Of a stretch of DNA of 64,000 nt, positions 7,230-15,733 are shown in pieces; position 1 is the stretch's first letter, and each line of letters opens with the position of its first letter. The notes under the pieces are model-generated. The model did no database searches, was not told where the DNA came from, and saw only the letters and a list, made by a program, of their open reading frames with translations. The translations under genes and the position numbers were made by a program. This DNA is from Ramlibacter monticola (GTDB lineage: Bacteria; Pseudomonadota; Gammaproteobacteria; Burkholderiales; Burkholderiaceae_C), in the NCBI RefSeq assembly GCF_016722785.1, contig NZ_JAEQNE010000013.1:1-64000 (forward strand), written 5' to 3'.

Positions 7230-8525
7230 TCAGGCAGGCGGAAGTGGACGCGGAGCACCGGGGCCGCGAGAAGCCGAGCGACCATGCGCCGGTGTGGATC
7301 CGTCTCGACGAGGCGGCGCTTCCTCGGGCGGGCGCACGCGCCTGAACATCGCGAGCAGCAGGAGGTCGTAGACGATCTTCGTCGCGCCAGCGGCGATGAG
7401 GGGCCAGCCGAAGCTGGACACGCCCAGCAGCCAGCCGGCGAGCGCCGGGCTCGCCGCGGCGGCGAGGCTGCGCGGCACCGCCGTGACGCTCGCCGCCGCC
7501 GCGCGCTCCGCCGGCGTCACGATCCCCGTCACGTAGGAGCTGCGGGTGGGCACGTCCATCTGCGACAGCGCGGCGCGCACGAACAGCAGCGCCACCGCCT
7601 GCCACAGCGCATCGCAGAACGGGATCGCCAGCAGGCAGAGGCTGGACGGCAGGTGCGTGTAGACCATCGTGCGGACCAGGCCGATGCGCTTCGAGAGCCG
7701 CGCGGCCGCGAGGTAGGAGAGCGCGGTCAGCAGCCCCATCCAGAAGAAGACCGAGCCGGCGACGGCCAGCGGCAGGCCGAAGCGCTGGTACAGCCACAGC
7801 GCCACCAGCGACTGCACCACGAAGCCGCCGCCGAAGGCATCCAGGCTGAACAATGCGGCCAGCAGGTAAACGCGGCGGCGCGACGGCCCCAGTGCCGAAC
7901 GCGGTTCGTCGCCGACGGGCTTGGGCTCCGGCCGCAGGGTGCGGTACACGAGCGCGGCGAGCCCTGCGAGGCCGGCGTACAGCAGGAACATGGCCTGGAG
8001 CGCGCCCAGCGGCGACAGGCCGAGGGGCGGCCCCAGCCATGCGGGCAGGCCCGCGCCCAGCGCACCCACCGCCGCGCACAAGGTGCCCGCCATGCTGTAG
8101 CGCGCGAACACGGCCGTGCGCTGGCTGTCGTGCACCGAGCGCGACAGCAGCGAGTGCTCCAGCGGCAGGAACACGCTGACGTCGCCGCCCGAGGGATTCA
8201 CCGTGCCCACGAAGGCGACCAGCATCAGCGGCCAGAAGGCGTGCAGGGTCGCCAGCCCGACGCCCGTCGCCGCCATCAGCACGCAGGCCGCGAGCAGCAA
8301 CACGCGCAGCCGGAAGCGCCAGGCATGCAGGCCGGCCAGCAGCGTCAGCAGGCCGGAACCGAACAGCGTGGTGGTAGCGACCAGGCCGACCTGGAAGGGC
8401 GTGAAGCCGAGCGCCAGCAGGTACAGCGGCAGCAGCAGGCTGACGAAGCCGTCGCCGAAGGCGCGCACGCCGCGCGCGAGCATCAGGCGCGTGGCGTCGC
8501 GGAGGGGGAACGGGGATCTCTGCAA
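7230..8525 (-). CDS. Major facilitator superfamily transporter
   Basis: 431 residues with about 12 hydrophobic segments in two halves (for example FVSLLLPLYLLALGF, LMLVAFVGTV, YLLAALFSLDAFGGGF, KIVYDLLLLAMF). The cytoplasmic loop after helix 6 is basic (GPSRRRVY). FVVQSLVALWLYQRFG and the PTRSSYVTGIVTPAERA segment resemble putative drug/metabolite exporters. The best start is TTG at 8525, which has GGAGG five bases upstream on the minus strand; no ATG near has comparable support. The C-terminal 35 residues are Arg/Pro/Gly-rich and probably disordered. The substrate is unknown. Confidence 0.85.
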   Translation of the reverse strand: MQRSPFPLRDATRLMLARGVRAFGDGFVSLLLPLYLLALGFTPFQVGLVATTTLFGSGLLTLLAGLHAWRFRLRVLLLAACVLMAATGVGLATLHAFWPLMLVAFVGTVNPSGGDVSVFLPLEHSLLSRSVHDSQRTAVFARYSMAGTLCAAVGALGAGLPAWLGPPLGLSPLGALQAMFLLYAGLAGLAALVYRTLRPEPKPVGDEPRSALGPSRRRVYLLAALFSLDAFGGGFVVQSLVALWLYQRFGLPLAVAGSVFFWMGLLTALSYLAAARLSKRIGLVRTMVYTHLPSSLCLLAIPFCDALWQAVALLFVRAALSQMDVPTRSSYVTGIVTPAERAAAASVTAVPRSLAAAASPALAGWLLGVSSFGWPLIAAGATKIVYDLLLLAMFRRVRPPEEAPPRRDGSTPAHGRSASRGPGAPRPLPPA

Positions 8526-8574
8526 GCGGGCCTCCTGCCGGGCCCGGAGCCCGGATAAACAGGAGCAGCGCTTG

Positions 8575-8621
8575 GACGCGCGAGCGTCTTGGGAGGCGGG
8601 GAGACTGCCCTCGTCCCCGCC
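8575..8621. other. Two adjacent hairpins between minus-strand genes
   Basis: GACGC-GCGA-GCGTC (8575-8588) is followed by GGCGGGGA (8595-8602) pairing with TCCCCGCC (8614-8621). The A-run at 8623-8629 lies on the side of the FAH gene, so on the minus strand the T-run comes before, not after, the stem; it is not a canonical terminator for that gene. Confidence 0.4.
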
Positions 8622-8631
8622 GAAAAAAATT

Positions 8632-9492
8632 CTACGCTTCCTCGTCGACGATGGGGTTCGACAAGACCCCGATCTTCTCGATGTCGATCTCGATGCGGTC
8701 GCCCGCCTTCATGAACACCGGGGGATTGCGCGCATAGCCGACGCCCGAGGGCGTGCCCATGGCGATCACGTCGCCGGGCTCCAGCGTCATCACCTCGGTC
8801 AGCAGGCACAGGGTCTCGACCACCGGGAACAGCATGTTGGAGGTGTTCGAGCTCTGCATCGCCTGGCCGTTCAGGCGCGACTCGATCTTCAGGCCGGCGG
8901 CGCCGGGCGGCAATTCGGACGCAGGCACGACCCAGGGCCCCAGCGGGCCGGTGCGGTCGAAGTTCTTGCCGATGGTCCACTGCGTGGTCTTGCGCTGGTA
9001 GTCGCGCAGGCTGCCGTCGTTGAAGCAGGTGTAGCCGGCGACGATCTCCAGCGCGTTGCCTTCGTCGAGGTGGCGGCCGCGCCGGCCGATGACGACCGCG
9101 AGTTCCGCTTCGTAGTCGAAGCGGTCCGACACGCGCGGGCGCAGCAGCGGCTGGCCGTGCGCGGCCAGCGAGCTCGGCACCCGGAGGAAGAAGCTGGGGT
9201 ACTCGGGCTTCTTGTGGCCGCCCTCCGCCGCGTGGTCGGCGTAGTTGAGGCCCAGGCACACGATCTTGCCGGGGCGGGGCACGGCGGGCAACAGCTTCGC
9301 CTCGGACAGGCGCAGCACGCTCGCCGGGTTGGCGCGCGCTTGCGCGGCGGCCTGCGCGAGCTGCTGCGCCGGCTGCTGCAGCCAGCCGACGATGCCGTGA
9401 CCGGAGGGCGGCGGCGGCAGGACCACCACGTCCTGCTGTTCGACCGCGCCGACGGCTTCCGCGCCGGCGTGCGAGAGGGTGACGAGCTTCAT
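8632..9492 (-). CDS. Fumarylacetoacetate hydrolase-family protein
   Basis: 286 residues, the usual size of the single-domain FAH family (ureidoglycolate lyase, 2-hydroxyhepta-2,4-diene-1,7-dioate isomerase and acylpyruvase types). A C-terminal FAH domain begins at VCLGLNYADHAAE. The metal-binding acidic residues lie in FDYEAELAVVIG, and TIGKNFDRTGPLGPWVV and MGTPSGVGYARNPP are conserved family blocks. The likely chemistry is C-C bond cleavage or isomerisation of a beta-diketo acid with Mg2+. The ATG overlaps the stop of the upstream PAS gene (ATGA), so the two are co-transcribed. The exact substrate cannot be inferred. Confidence 0.88.
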   Translation of the reverse strand: MKLVTLSHAGAEAVGAVEQQDVVVLPPPPSGHGIVGWLQQPAQQLAQAAAQARANPASVLRLSEAKLLPAVPRPGKIVCLGLNYADHAAEGGHKKPEYPSFFLRVPSSLAAHGQPLLRPRVSDRFDYEAELAVVIGRRGRHLDEGNALEIVAGYTCFNDGSLRDYQRKTTQWTIGKNFDRTGPLGPWVVPASELPPGAAGLKIESRLNGQAMQSSNTSNMLFPVVETLCLLTEVMTLEPGDVIAMGTPSGVGYARNPPVFMKAGDRIEIDIEKIGVLSNPIVDEEA

Positions 9493-9923
9493 GCCTTGTT
9501 TCCTTGGGTGGCAGCCTGCTGCTGCACATGGGCCTCGGTCGCGTCGCGCGCCAGCGCGTACACCGCCACGACGCCGCCGTCGGGCGCCTTCAGCAGGGCG
9601 AAGGTGAAATCGACGTAGAGCCGGCGCCCGTCCTTGTGGTTGGAGCGGGTGCGCAGCACGCGCGTGCCCGTGCGCAGTTGCCCCGTCGCCACGGCGCGCG
9701 TGAAGCCGGCGTCGTGGGCGGGGCGGAAGCGTTCGGGGATCAGGAGGTCGAGGCCCTGGCCGACCGCTTCCTCGCGGCTGTGGCCGAACAAGCGCTCGGC
9801 CGCCGCGTTCCAGAACCGGATCGTGCCGCCGGTGTCGGCGACGACCAGCGCATCGGGCAGGCTTTCGAGCAAGGCGCGCAGCAGGCCCGCGTCGGCGAGG
9901 GTGGAGTCGCTCCAGGGCGTCAT
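9489..9923 (-). CDS. Stand-alone PAS domain protein
   Basis: 144 residues from ATG 9923 (an in-frame GTG lies at 9941). It is essentially one PAS fold: LPDALVVADTGGTIRFWN, then AERLFGHSREEAVGQ, LIPERFRPAH, a long helix, and HKDGRRLYVDFTFALL with a C-terminal strand VYALARDATEAH. No output domain (kinase, GGDEF, HTH) is attached. PAS domains bind haem, flavin or small ligands; the ligand is not predictable. It is translationally coupled to the FAH-family enzyme, so it may sense the substrate of that pathway. Confidence 0.8.
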   Translation of the reverse strand: MTPWSDSTLADAGLLRALLESLPDALVVADTGGTIRFWNAAAERLFGHSREEAVGQGLDLLIPERFRPAHDAGFTRAVATGQLRTGTRVLRTRSNHKDGRRLYVDFTFALLKAPDGGVVAVYALARDATEAHVQQQAATQGNKA

Positions 9924-9970
9924 GGCCAGCCAGTCTGCCACAGGGCGCCGGATGCCGTATGGTTGCCCCC

Positions 9971-10270
9971 ATGGACGAAGACATCGAAGCCCTGCGCCAG
10001 GAAGTGCGGCACCTGATCGCGATGCACACCGCCTCCTACGTGGTCCTCACCTCGCTGGTGGCCACGCACCCCAACCCGGCCCAGCTCCAGCTGCACCTGG
10101 TCACCGCCCTGGAGGGCGTGCTCGGCTCGGAGCGGCTGGCGAGGTGGGGGGAGGACCAGAAGCAGATCGTGCGCAAGGTGGTCGAGACCTTCCAGCACGT
10201 GCAGCCGGCGGCCATCATCGACCCGCTGGCCAGCGCCATGGGCGCGCAGGATCCGCGACGGAAAACCTAG
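9971..10270 (+). CDS. Hypothetical helical protein
   Basis: 99 residues, no signal or membrane segment; begins MDEDIEALRQEVRHLIAMH and is predicted to be mostly helical. GEDQKQIVRKVVETFQHV forms a second amphipathic helix. An in-frame ATG at 9959 would add four residues. No family recognised. It diverges from the PAS/FAH operon and overlaps the convergent DUF3297 gene by four bases at the stops. Confidence 0.55.
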   Translation: MDEDIEALRQEVRHLIAMHTASYVVLTSLVATHPNPAQLQLHLVTALEGVLGSERLARWGEDQKQIVRKVVETFQHVQPAAIIDPLASAMGAQDPRRKT

Positions 10271-10515
10271 TCCTTGTAGAACGCCTCCACGGCGCCCTTC
10301 AGCTTGATCAGCAGCGGCCGGCCCTTGCGGTCCAGCGTCTTGCCGGCCGGCACGCGGATCCAGCCCTCGCTGATGCAGTACTCCTCGACGTCGTGCCGCT
10401 CCTTGCCGTTGAAGCGGATGCCGATGTCGTGCTCGCAGGCGGCGGCGTCGTGGTGCGGGCTGCGCGGGTCGACGGACAGGTGATCGGGAAGGGGCGGACG
10501 GGGGGTTTCGCTCAT
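10267..10515 (-). CDS. DUF3297 family protein
   Basis: 82 residues. The signature region DPRSPHHDAAACEHDIGIRF, then KERHDVEEYCISEGWI and GKTLDRKGRPL, matches the small, widely conserved proteobacterial DUF3297 family, for which no function is known. Soluble, no signal peptide. Single gene. Confidence 0.9.
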   Translation of the reverse strand: MSETPRPPLPDHLSVDPRSPHHDAAACEHDIGIRFNGKERHDVEEYCISEGWIRVPAGKTLDRKGRPLLIKLKGAVEAFYKD

Positions 10516-10631
10516 GGGCCGGTATTCTCGACGATCCGGCCCCGGGTTTTCCCGCGGCGCCGGCCCGGAGCTGCGCGGCGGTCGGCGAACCCGGCTAACC
10601 TGCGGCCCTCTTCGTGACTGCTGGAGCTGCC

Positions 10632-12140
10632 GTGTCCCGTCGCCCCCTTCCGCGCCGCCATGTCGTGCTCGCCCTTGTCGCCGGCGCCCTGCTGGCCGCC
10701 TGCGCGCAGCGTCCCACCGGCGATGCCGGCAAGCTGGCCCGCATCCAGCACGTGGTCGTGATCTACGCGGAAAACCACAGCTTCGACAACATGTACGGCC
10801 TGTTCCCGGGCGCCAACGGCATCGCGCGCGCCACGCCGGAGCAGAGCACGCAGCGCGACCACGACGGCCGGCCCCTGCCGGAGCTGGTGATCTTCGGCAG
10901 CGACGGCAAGCCCGACCCGCGCTTCCCCAGGATGCCCAACCGGCCGTTCCGCATCGATGCCCCGCCCATCTCCAGGCCGCCGACGGAGGTGGTGCTCAAC
11001 CCGATCCACGCCTTCTTCCACAACATCGAGCAGATCAACGGCGGCCGCAACGACATGTTCGCGGCCATGTCGAACACCGGCGGCTGGACCATGGGCCACT
11101 ACGACGGCAGCGTGATGCGGCTGTGGAGATGGGCGCAGGAGTACACGCTGGCCGACAACTTCTTCATGGGCGCCTTCGGCGGCTCCTACCTGAACCACCA
11201 TTGGCTGATCTGCGCCTGCACGCCGCGCCATCCCGATGCGCCCGAACCCATGCGCATCCGCCTCGACGCGGGCGGCAAGCTGGAAAAGCGGCCCGGCTCG
11301 CCCTCCGCGCACGAGGGCGCGGTGCAGTTGTTCAGCGGCGGCGGCGTGCAGGTGACGCCGGACGGCTGGTCCGTCAACACCACGCAGCCGCCCTGGCAGC
11401 CCAGCGGCATTCCGCCGGCGGCCGCCGGTCCGGCGACGCACGCCGATGCGGCCGGCACCCCGGGTTCCCGGCTGCCGCTGCCGCCGCAGACGGCGCGCAC
11501 CATCGGCGACACGCTGAGCGCGAAGGGCGTGGACTGGGCCTGGTATTCGGGCGGCTGGAACGATGCGCTGAAGGACGGCATGCAGCCGCCGCAGGTGCGC
11601 CGCAGCGTGATCTACACCCGGGCCGCGAACGCGGACAACTTCCAGCCGCACCACCAGCCCTTCAACTACTACGCGCGCTTCGCCCCCGGCACGCCGGACC
11701 GCGCGCGGCACCTGAAGGACGGCAGCGACTTCGTCCGCGCGATCGAGACCGGCACGCTGCCCCCGGTGAGCTTCTACAAGCCGGTGGGCGTGAACACGCA
11801 GCACCCCGGCTACGCCGACATCATGACCGGCGACGCGCACATCGCCGGACTGCTCGACAAGCTGCGCGCCAGCCCGCAGTGGAAGGACATGCTGGTGATC
11901 GTCACCTACGACGAGAACGGCGGCTTCTGGGACCACGTGCCGCCGCCCGCCGGCGACCGCTTCGGCCCCGGCTCGCGCATTCCCACCATCCTGGTCGGCC
12001 CCACGGTGAAGCGCGGCTTCGTCGACTCGACGCCCTACGACACCACCTCGATCCTGAAGTTCATCACCGAGCGCTTCGGGCTGGAGCCGCTGCCGGGCGT
12101 GCGCCCGCGCATGGGAAACCTCACGAACGCGCTGGACTGA
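10632..12140 (+). CDS. Secreted acid phosphatase / phospholipase C-type phosphoesterase lipoprotein
   Basis: 502 residues from GTG 10632, which has GGAG five bases upstream (another GTG lies at 10614). The N-terminus has a basic stretch, a hydrophobic segment and the lipobox LAAC, so it is probably a lipoprotein. Phosphoesterase-family (AcpA/PLC type) blocks are IQHVVVIYAENHSFDNMYG, which carries metal ligands, NTGGWTMGHYDG, and near the C-terminus TYDENGGFWDHVPPP, with the Asp/His pair that completes the metal site. It should hydrolyse phosphomonoesters or phospholipid head groups outside the cytoplasm. Single gene; its end overlaps the convergent GFA-like gene by 20 bases. Confidence 0.87.
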   Translation: MSRRPLPRRHVVLALVAGALLAACAQRPTGDAGKLARIQHVVVIYAENHSFDNMYGLFPGANGIARATPEQSTQRDHDGRPLPELVIFGSDGKPDPRFPRMPNRPFRIDAPPISRPPTEVVLNPIHAFFHNIEQINGGRNDMFAAMSNTGGWTMGHYDGSVMRLWRWAQEYTLADNFFMGAFGGSYLNHHWLICACTPRHPDAPEPMRIRLDAGGKLEKRPGSPSAHEGAVQLFSGGGVQVTPDGWSVNTTQPPWQPSGIPPAAAGPATHADAAGTPGSRLPLPPQTARTIGDTLSAKGVDWAWYSGGWNDALKDGMQPPQVRRSVIYTRAANADNFQPHHQPFNYYARFAPGTPDRARHLKDGSDFVRAIETGTLPPVSFYKPVGVNTQHPGYADIMTGDAHIAGLLDKLRASPQWKDMLVIVTYDENGGFWDHVPPPAGDRFGPGSRIPTILVGPTVKRGFVDSTPYDTTSILKFITERFGLEPLPGVRPRMGNLTNALD

Positions 12141-12552
12141 AGGCGACGTCGGGGATCCAGTTGCGCCTGCGGCGCGCGAGCCGGTCGTCCACGCCCTCGC
12201 CGTCGAAGCTGACCTCGTCGCGCTGCAGCAGGGCCGGGTCCACGTCCTCGAAGGCGTTGACGCTCACCACGCCGTAGGTGCGCCCGTCCAGCTCGCAGGT
12301 CACCACCGGCACCACGCCGCAGCGGGAGCAGACGTGGAACACGGCGGTCCTGGTGCCGAAGGCATAGCGGTGGACGGCATCGTCGTCCTGCACGCGCACG
12401 CGCAGCGTGCCGGTGGGGCAGGAGGTCCACACGCCGCCGTGCTTGCGGCAGAACGCGCAGGTGCAGGCACGCGCCGGGATGTGCGCGGGCTCGGGCTCCC
12501 AGCGCAGCTGGAAGGCGATGTTGCCGCAGTGGCAGCGTCCGCAGATCAGCAT
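12121..12552 (-). CDS. GFA (glutathione-dependent formaldehyde-activating) domain protein
   Basis: 143 residues. Zinc ligands are visible: CGRCHCGN at the start, CTCAFCRKHGG, and VFHVCSRCGVVP, the C-x-C / C-x-x-C / C-x-x-C layout of the Mss4-like GFA fold. Most members have no proven activity; formaldehyde binding is a family name rather than evidence. Last gene of a three-gene minus-strand run (ICMT-like, RibD_C-like, GFA), 11 bases downstream of its neighbour. Confidence 0.87.
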   Translation of the reverse strand: MLICGRCHCGNIAFQLRWEPEPAHIPARACTCAFCRKHGGVWTSCPTGTLRVRVQDDDAVHRYAFGTRTAVFHVCSRCGVVPVVTCELDGRTYGVVSVNAFEDVDPALLQRDEVSFDGEGVDDRLARRRRNWIPDVAFSPARS

Positions 12553-12563
12553 GCGCCCTCCCT

Positions 12564-13121
12564 TCAGCGCCGCGGCGGCACCTCGTAGCGCAGTTCGGCG
12601 AAGCCGTCGCCGATCCGCCTCGCCTCCACCAGCTTCAGCGAAGGCGAGGTGATGCGCCGCGGCAGCAGCGGCTTGCCCTTGCCCAGCGTCACCGAGCCGA
12701 CCTGCACGATGATCTCGTCCAGCAGCCCGGCGTCGTGGAATTGGCCGACGAGGTCGCCGCCGCCGACCAGCCAGAGGTTCTTGCCGCCCGCCGCGGCGCG
12801 CATCTCCGCGTGCACCGGGCGCACGTCGCCCCGCACGAAGCGGATCGAGGCGCCGGGCACGGGCGACTGCGCCCGCGAACTGAACACCCAGGTGGGCTGC
12901 GCGTAGGGCCAGGCCCCGGGCTTCTCCGAGCCGGGCCGGATCACGTGGCGCAGCATCCATTCGTAGGTGGACGAGCCCATCGCCAGCGCGCCCACCTCGC
13001 GGATGAACTCGGGGTAGCCGGTGTCGTTGATGTCGCCGAGCGGGAACAGCCACTCGAGCGAATGGTCCTCGGTGGCGAGGAAGCCGTCGAGGCTGGAGGC
13101 GGTGTAGTACTGGGTTCGCAT
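12564..13121 (-). CDS. RibD C-terminal/dihydrofolate reductase-like protein
   Basis: 185 residues. Starts MRTQYYTASSLDGFLATED, typical of the stand-alone RibD_C (DHFR-like) family; GALAMGSSTYEWML and NLWLVGGGDLVGQFHDAGLL provide the NADPH-binding and core strands. Such proteins are often annotated as dihydrofolate reductase, but the true substrate is unknown. Its ATG lies two bases after the ICMT-like stop, so translation is coupled. Confidence 0.88.
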   Translation of the reverse strand: MRTQYYTASSLDGFLATEDHSLEWLFPLGDINDTGYPEFIREVGALAMGSSTYEWMLRHVIRPGSEKPGAWPYAQPTWVFSSRAQSPVPGASIRFVRGDVRPVHAEMRAAAGGKNLWLVGGGDLVGQFHDAGLLDEIIVQVGSVTLGKGKPLLPRRITSPSLKLVEARRIGDGFAELRYEVPPRR

Positions 13122-13123
13122 GA

Positions 13124-13585
13124 TCAGAGCCAGCGACGCACCCGCGCAGCATACGCCGCCCAGGATTCGCCGAACCGTTCGCGCATCGCCTTCTCCTCCG
13201 GCACGACCTGGAAGCGGTCGATGAAGAGCACGAAGGCCAGCGGCCCGAAGAAGGGCCAGGCCGAAGACAGTTGCACCGCCCACGCGGTGAGCAGCAGCGC
13301 CATGCCCACGTACATGGGGTTGCGCGTGACGCGGTAGACGCCGCCGGTGACGAGCGCCGACGCGTTCTGCGGCCGCAGCGGATTGACCGTGGTGCGCAGG
13401 CGCCGGAAGGCGACGAGGCCGGCCAGGTCGAAGGCCAGCCCCGCGGCGACCAGCACCACCACCAGCGCGTCCCGGACCCAGGACGCCAGCGCGAAAGCGG
13501 GCGGCATTTGCCCCACCGCCCACATCGCCGCTGCGATGGCGAGGCCGACGACGGGGGGCGGGATGCGGTGCTCCAGATTCAGCAT
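13124..13585 (-). CDS. Isoprenylcysteine carboxyl methyltransferase/PEMT-like membrane protein
   Basis: 153 residues, four hydrophobic segments (VVGLAIAAAMWAVG, ALVVVLVAAGLAFDLAGLV, MALLLTAWAVQL and FFGPLAFVLFI). The family signature is TGGVYRVTRNPMYVGM followed by PEEKAMRERFGESWAAYAARV, where the Arg-Asn-Pro and the Glu residues bind S-adenosylmethionine and the substrate. Probably a membrane methyltransferase of unknown substrate. First gene of the three-gene operon. Confidence 0.88.
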   Translation of the reverse strand: MLNLEHRIPPPVVGLAIAAAMWAVGQMPPAFALASWVRDALVVVLVAAGLAFDLAGLVAFRRLRTTVNPLRPQNASALVTGGVYRVTRNPMYVGMALLLTAWAVQLSSAWPFFGPLAFVLFIDRFQVVPEEKAMRERFGESWAAYAARVRRWL

Positions 13586-13627
13586 CGCGCGGATGCTAGC
13601 ACCGCCCCTTCCCGCCGCCGGCAGGCC

Positions 13628-13819
13628 TCAGGCCTTGCGCGCGGACTGCGGCCGGTGCTGCTGCGCGATCGTGCGCACCTCGCGGTGCACCCTCGCCTGT
13701 TCCTCCAGCTTCTTCTGCTGGCTCGCCCTCAGCGCCTGCGCGGCCTTGGGGTCGAAGCGGCCGTTGACGTAGTTGGCCGCGTTCTCGAAATCATCGAAGT
13801 ACTTCGACTGCTCCCACAT
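13628..13819 (-). CDS. Small hypothetical charged protein
   Basis: 63 residues, begins MWEQSKYFDDFENAANYV. A GRFDPKAAQALRAS segment leads into a basic coiled helix (QQKKLEEQARVHREVRT). No signal peptide. An AGGAGG-like run (GGAGGTACC) lies upstream of the ATG on the minus strand, supporting translation. Function unknown. Confidence 0.55.
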   Translation of the reverse strand: MWEQSKYFDDFENAANYVNGRFDPKAAQALRASQQKKLEEQARVHREVRTIAQQHRPQSARKA

Positions 13820-13980
13820 GATGGGGTACCTCCTTGCGCCGCAGCTTAGGCGAGCGATGCGGGCGGGATCAAGCCCGAGAACGGCCGCATCGGGAATTCC
13901 CCCGCGTTGCTGTTGGCCGCCAGCGACTGGCGTAACAGGATCGCAAGACTTCCTTACGCGCAGTCACAGACGGGTGCTTG

Positions 13981-14676
13981 ATGACCATCAAGCCGGACTC
14001 GGCTGCGACGCCCGAGCATCGCAGCATGGGGGACACCGTCGTCGAACTGCTTGGGTTGTATCCCGCGTTGCACGGGCTGGAGGCGGAGGTCGCGGCGCTG
14101 GCGCCGCAGGCGCTCGCCGTGGCCGCGGGCACGGTCCTCTTCAGCGAGAACGATCCGTGCAAGGGTTTTCCGCTGCTGCTGGAAGGCGAGGTGCGCGTGA
14201 GCCGCAACTCCGTCGACGGGCGCTCGCTGGAGTTGTACCGGCTGGTCCCCGGGGAGCTGTGCCTCGCTTCCAGCGCCGGCCTGTTCCGCTCGCAGCCGCT
14301 GGCCGCGCAGGCCGTCGCCACGCGCGCCACGCGCCTGCTGCCGGTGCCGGCCGCCATCTTCCGCGGCTGGCTGGCGCAGCCAGCGTTCCGCGACTTCGTG
14401 CTGGGCCTGTTCGCCGAGCGCATGGCGGACCTCACGGGGCTGATCGACGAAGTGGCCTTCCAGCGCCTGGACCGCCGGCTCGCCGCAGCGCTGCTCGGTC
14501 GCGGGCCCGAGCTCTCGGTCACGCACCAGGAACTGGCGAACGTGCTGGGCACCGTGCGCGAAATCGTCACGCGCCTGCTGCGGCGCTTCGAGCGCGAGGG
14601 CTGGATCGAACTCGCCCGCGAGCGCATCCGCATCCGCGACGGCGCCGCGCTCCGCCGCCTGGCGGAGGCTGGGTAA
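13981..14676 (+). CDS. Crp/Fnr-family transcriptional regulator
   Basis: 231 residues. Residues 35-130 form a cyclic-nucleotide-binding-like beta roll (VAAGTVLFSENDPCKGFPLLL); the C-terminus is a winged helix (LSVTHQELANVLGTVREIVTRLLRRFEREGWI). The recognition helix has E-x-x-T-R in place of the usual E-x-x-S-R. Only two Cys are evident in the sensory half, so an Fnr-type 4Fe-4S cluster is unlikely. An ATG at 13981 is chosen over a TTG one codon earlier. It heads a cluster with DUF2892 and OsmC genes. The word GTCACAGAC occurs both before this gene and before DUF2892. Confidence 0.9.
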   Translation: MTIKPDSAATPEHRSMGDTVVELLGLYPALHGLEAEVAALAPQALAVAAGTVLFSENDPCKGFPLLLEGEVRVSRNSVDGRSLELYRLVPGELCLASSAGLFRSQPLAAQAVATRATRLLPVPAAIFRGWLAQPAFRDFVLGLFAERMADLTGLIDEVAFQRLDRRLAAALLGRGPELSVTHQELANVLGTVREIVTRLLRRFEREGWIELARERIRIRDGAALRRLAEAG

Positions 14677-14744
14677 CCCAGGTCACAGACACGCGCCCCG
14701 CCGCGCTGCTGCAATGGGGGCCCCTCACCCAAGGAGAAGCCCCA

Positions 14745-14936
14745 ATGAAAGCGAATGTCGGCAGCACCGATCGCATCGTCCGCATCCTCGTCGGCCTGGT
14801 CCTGATCGGCCTGGCCGCCACCGGCAGCATCGGCCTGTGGGGCTGGCTGGGGCTCGTGCCGCTGGCCACCGGCGTGGTCGGCTGGTGCCCGCCCTACGCC
14901 ATGCTGGGCATCAGCACCTGCAAGACGCGCAACTGA
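14745..14936 (+). CDS. DUF2892 (YgaP-like) small membrane protein
   Basis: 63 residues, two membrane helices. Starts MKANVGSTDRIVRILVGLVL and contains GLVPLATGVVGWCPPYAMLG, the DUF2892 signature with the conserved Cys-Pro. AAGGAGAAG lies upstream of the ATG. In other bacteria this domain is the membrane anchor of rhodanese YgaP; here it is free-standing. Function unknown, perhaps linked to sulfur or redox stress given the OsmC neighbour. Confidence 0.9.
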   Translation: MKANVGSTDRIVRILVGLVLIGLAATGSIGLWGWLGLVPLATGVVGWCPPYAMLGISTCKTRN

Positions 14937-14952
14937 ACCGGACGCAGCGGCG

Positions 14953-15414
14953 ATGCAGCCCTTGCCCCATCATTACCGCGCCCGGGCGCGGGCGGCCGGC
15001 AACGGGAGCGTCCTGGTCGGCGCCGAGGGCCTGCCGGAGATCGAGACCCACGCCCCACCCGAGTTCGGCGGGCCCGAGGGCTACTGGTCTCCGGAGGCGC
15101 TGCTGATCGCCGCCATCGCGGATTGCTACATCCTGTCGTTCCGGGCCTCGGCCCGGGCTTCCAGCCTCCCCTGGCTGTCCCTCGCGGTGGACGTCGAAGG
15201 CGTGCTCGAGAAGTCGGAGGGCATGACGCACTTCACCCGGTTCACGATCTCGCCGCGCCTGGCGATCGCACCCGGCACCAGCGAAACCCTGGCGGGCGCC
15301 GTGCTGCGCAGCGCCAAGCGGGCGTGCCTGGTGACGAACTCGCTCACGGGCGACTGCGAGCTTGCGCCCACGGTGCACGTGGTCGCGCGGGACGACGCCG
15401 CGGCCAGCGCCTGA
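14953..15414 (+). CDS. OsmC-family peroxiredoxin-like protein
   Basis: 153 residues. Starts with HHYRARARA and reaches SPEALLIAAIADCYILSF, holding the first catalytic Cys (C58); RACLVTNSL holds the second (C125). Both cysteines of the OsmC/Ohr thiol peroxidase fold are therefore present. It should reduce organic peroxides in the cytoplasm. Third gene of the Crp/Fnr-DUF2892-OsmC run, 16 bases after DUF2892, and followed by a terminator hairpin. Confidence 0.9.
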   Translation: MQPLPHHYRARARAAGNGSVLVGAEGLPEIETHAPPEFGGPEGYWSPEALLIAAIADCYILSFRASARASSLPWLSLAVDVEGVLEKSEGMTHFTRFTISPRLAIAPGTSETLAGAVLRSAKRACLVTNSLTGDCELAPTVHVVARDDAAASA

Positions 15415-15733
15415 GGGCCGCGGGGCCGCACGGCTGTTGCGGCCCCGCCGGCTTCCTTCCTCCTCTTCCCCTTTAGCCGCCGGACGCCCAATACCGCACC
15501 GGCGCAGGGCTTTTCGGCAACCCGACAGAAGCGGGCAGCCCGCTGGCCCATGCGCTGTTCACTGTCGCGGCATAGGACGGCTCCTATCCCCCCTCGGCGC
15601 GCACCCCGGCCGGAAATCGGAGAACGCCGAGCCTCTGATTCAGTCTTGGCTGATCGCGGGAACGCGGGCCGTCGCCGATAGTGGATCCATGCCGAAAGGC
15701 GATGCGTACCAAGACTCTCCGAGGAGAAGCGAA
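15415..15733. other. Intergenic region upstream of the 15734 gene
   Basis: Apart from the terminator at its left end, no gene is supported. It must hold the promoter of the small gene at 15734, but no convincing -35/-10 pair could be picked out. Confidence 0.45.
15422..15446 (+). terminator. Terminator after the OsmC gene
   Basis: GGGGCCGC (15422-15429), nine-base loop, GCGGCCCC (15439-15446): perfect 8-bp stem eight bases after the OsmC stop, followed by a pyrimidine-rich tract (CTTCCTTCCTCCTCTTCCCC). Confidence 0.65.

Noticed and set aside
8595-8629. Hairpin plus A-run as a terminator for the FAH-family gene
   Set aside because: The T-run is on the wrong side of the stem for a minus-strand transcript; kept only as an inverted repeat.
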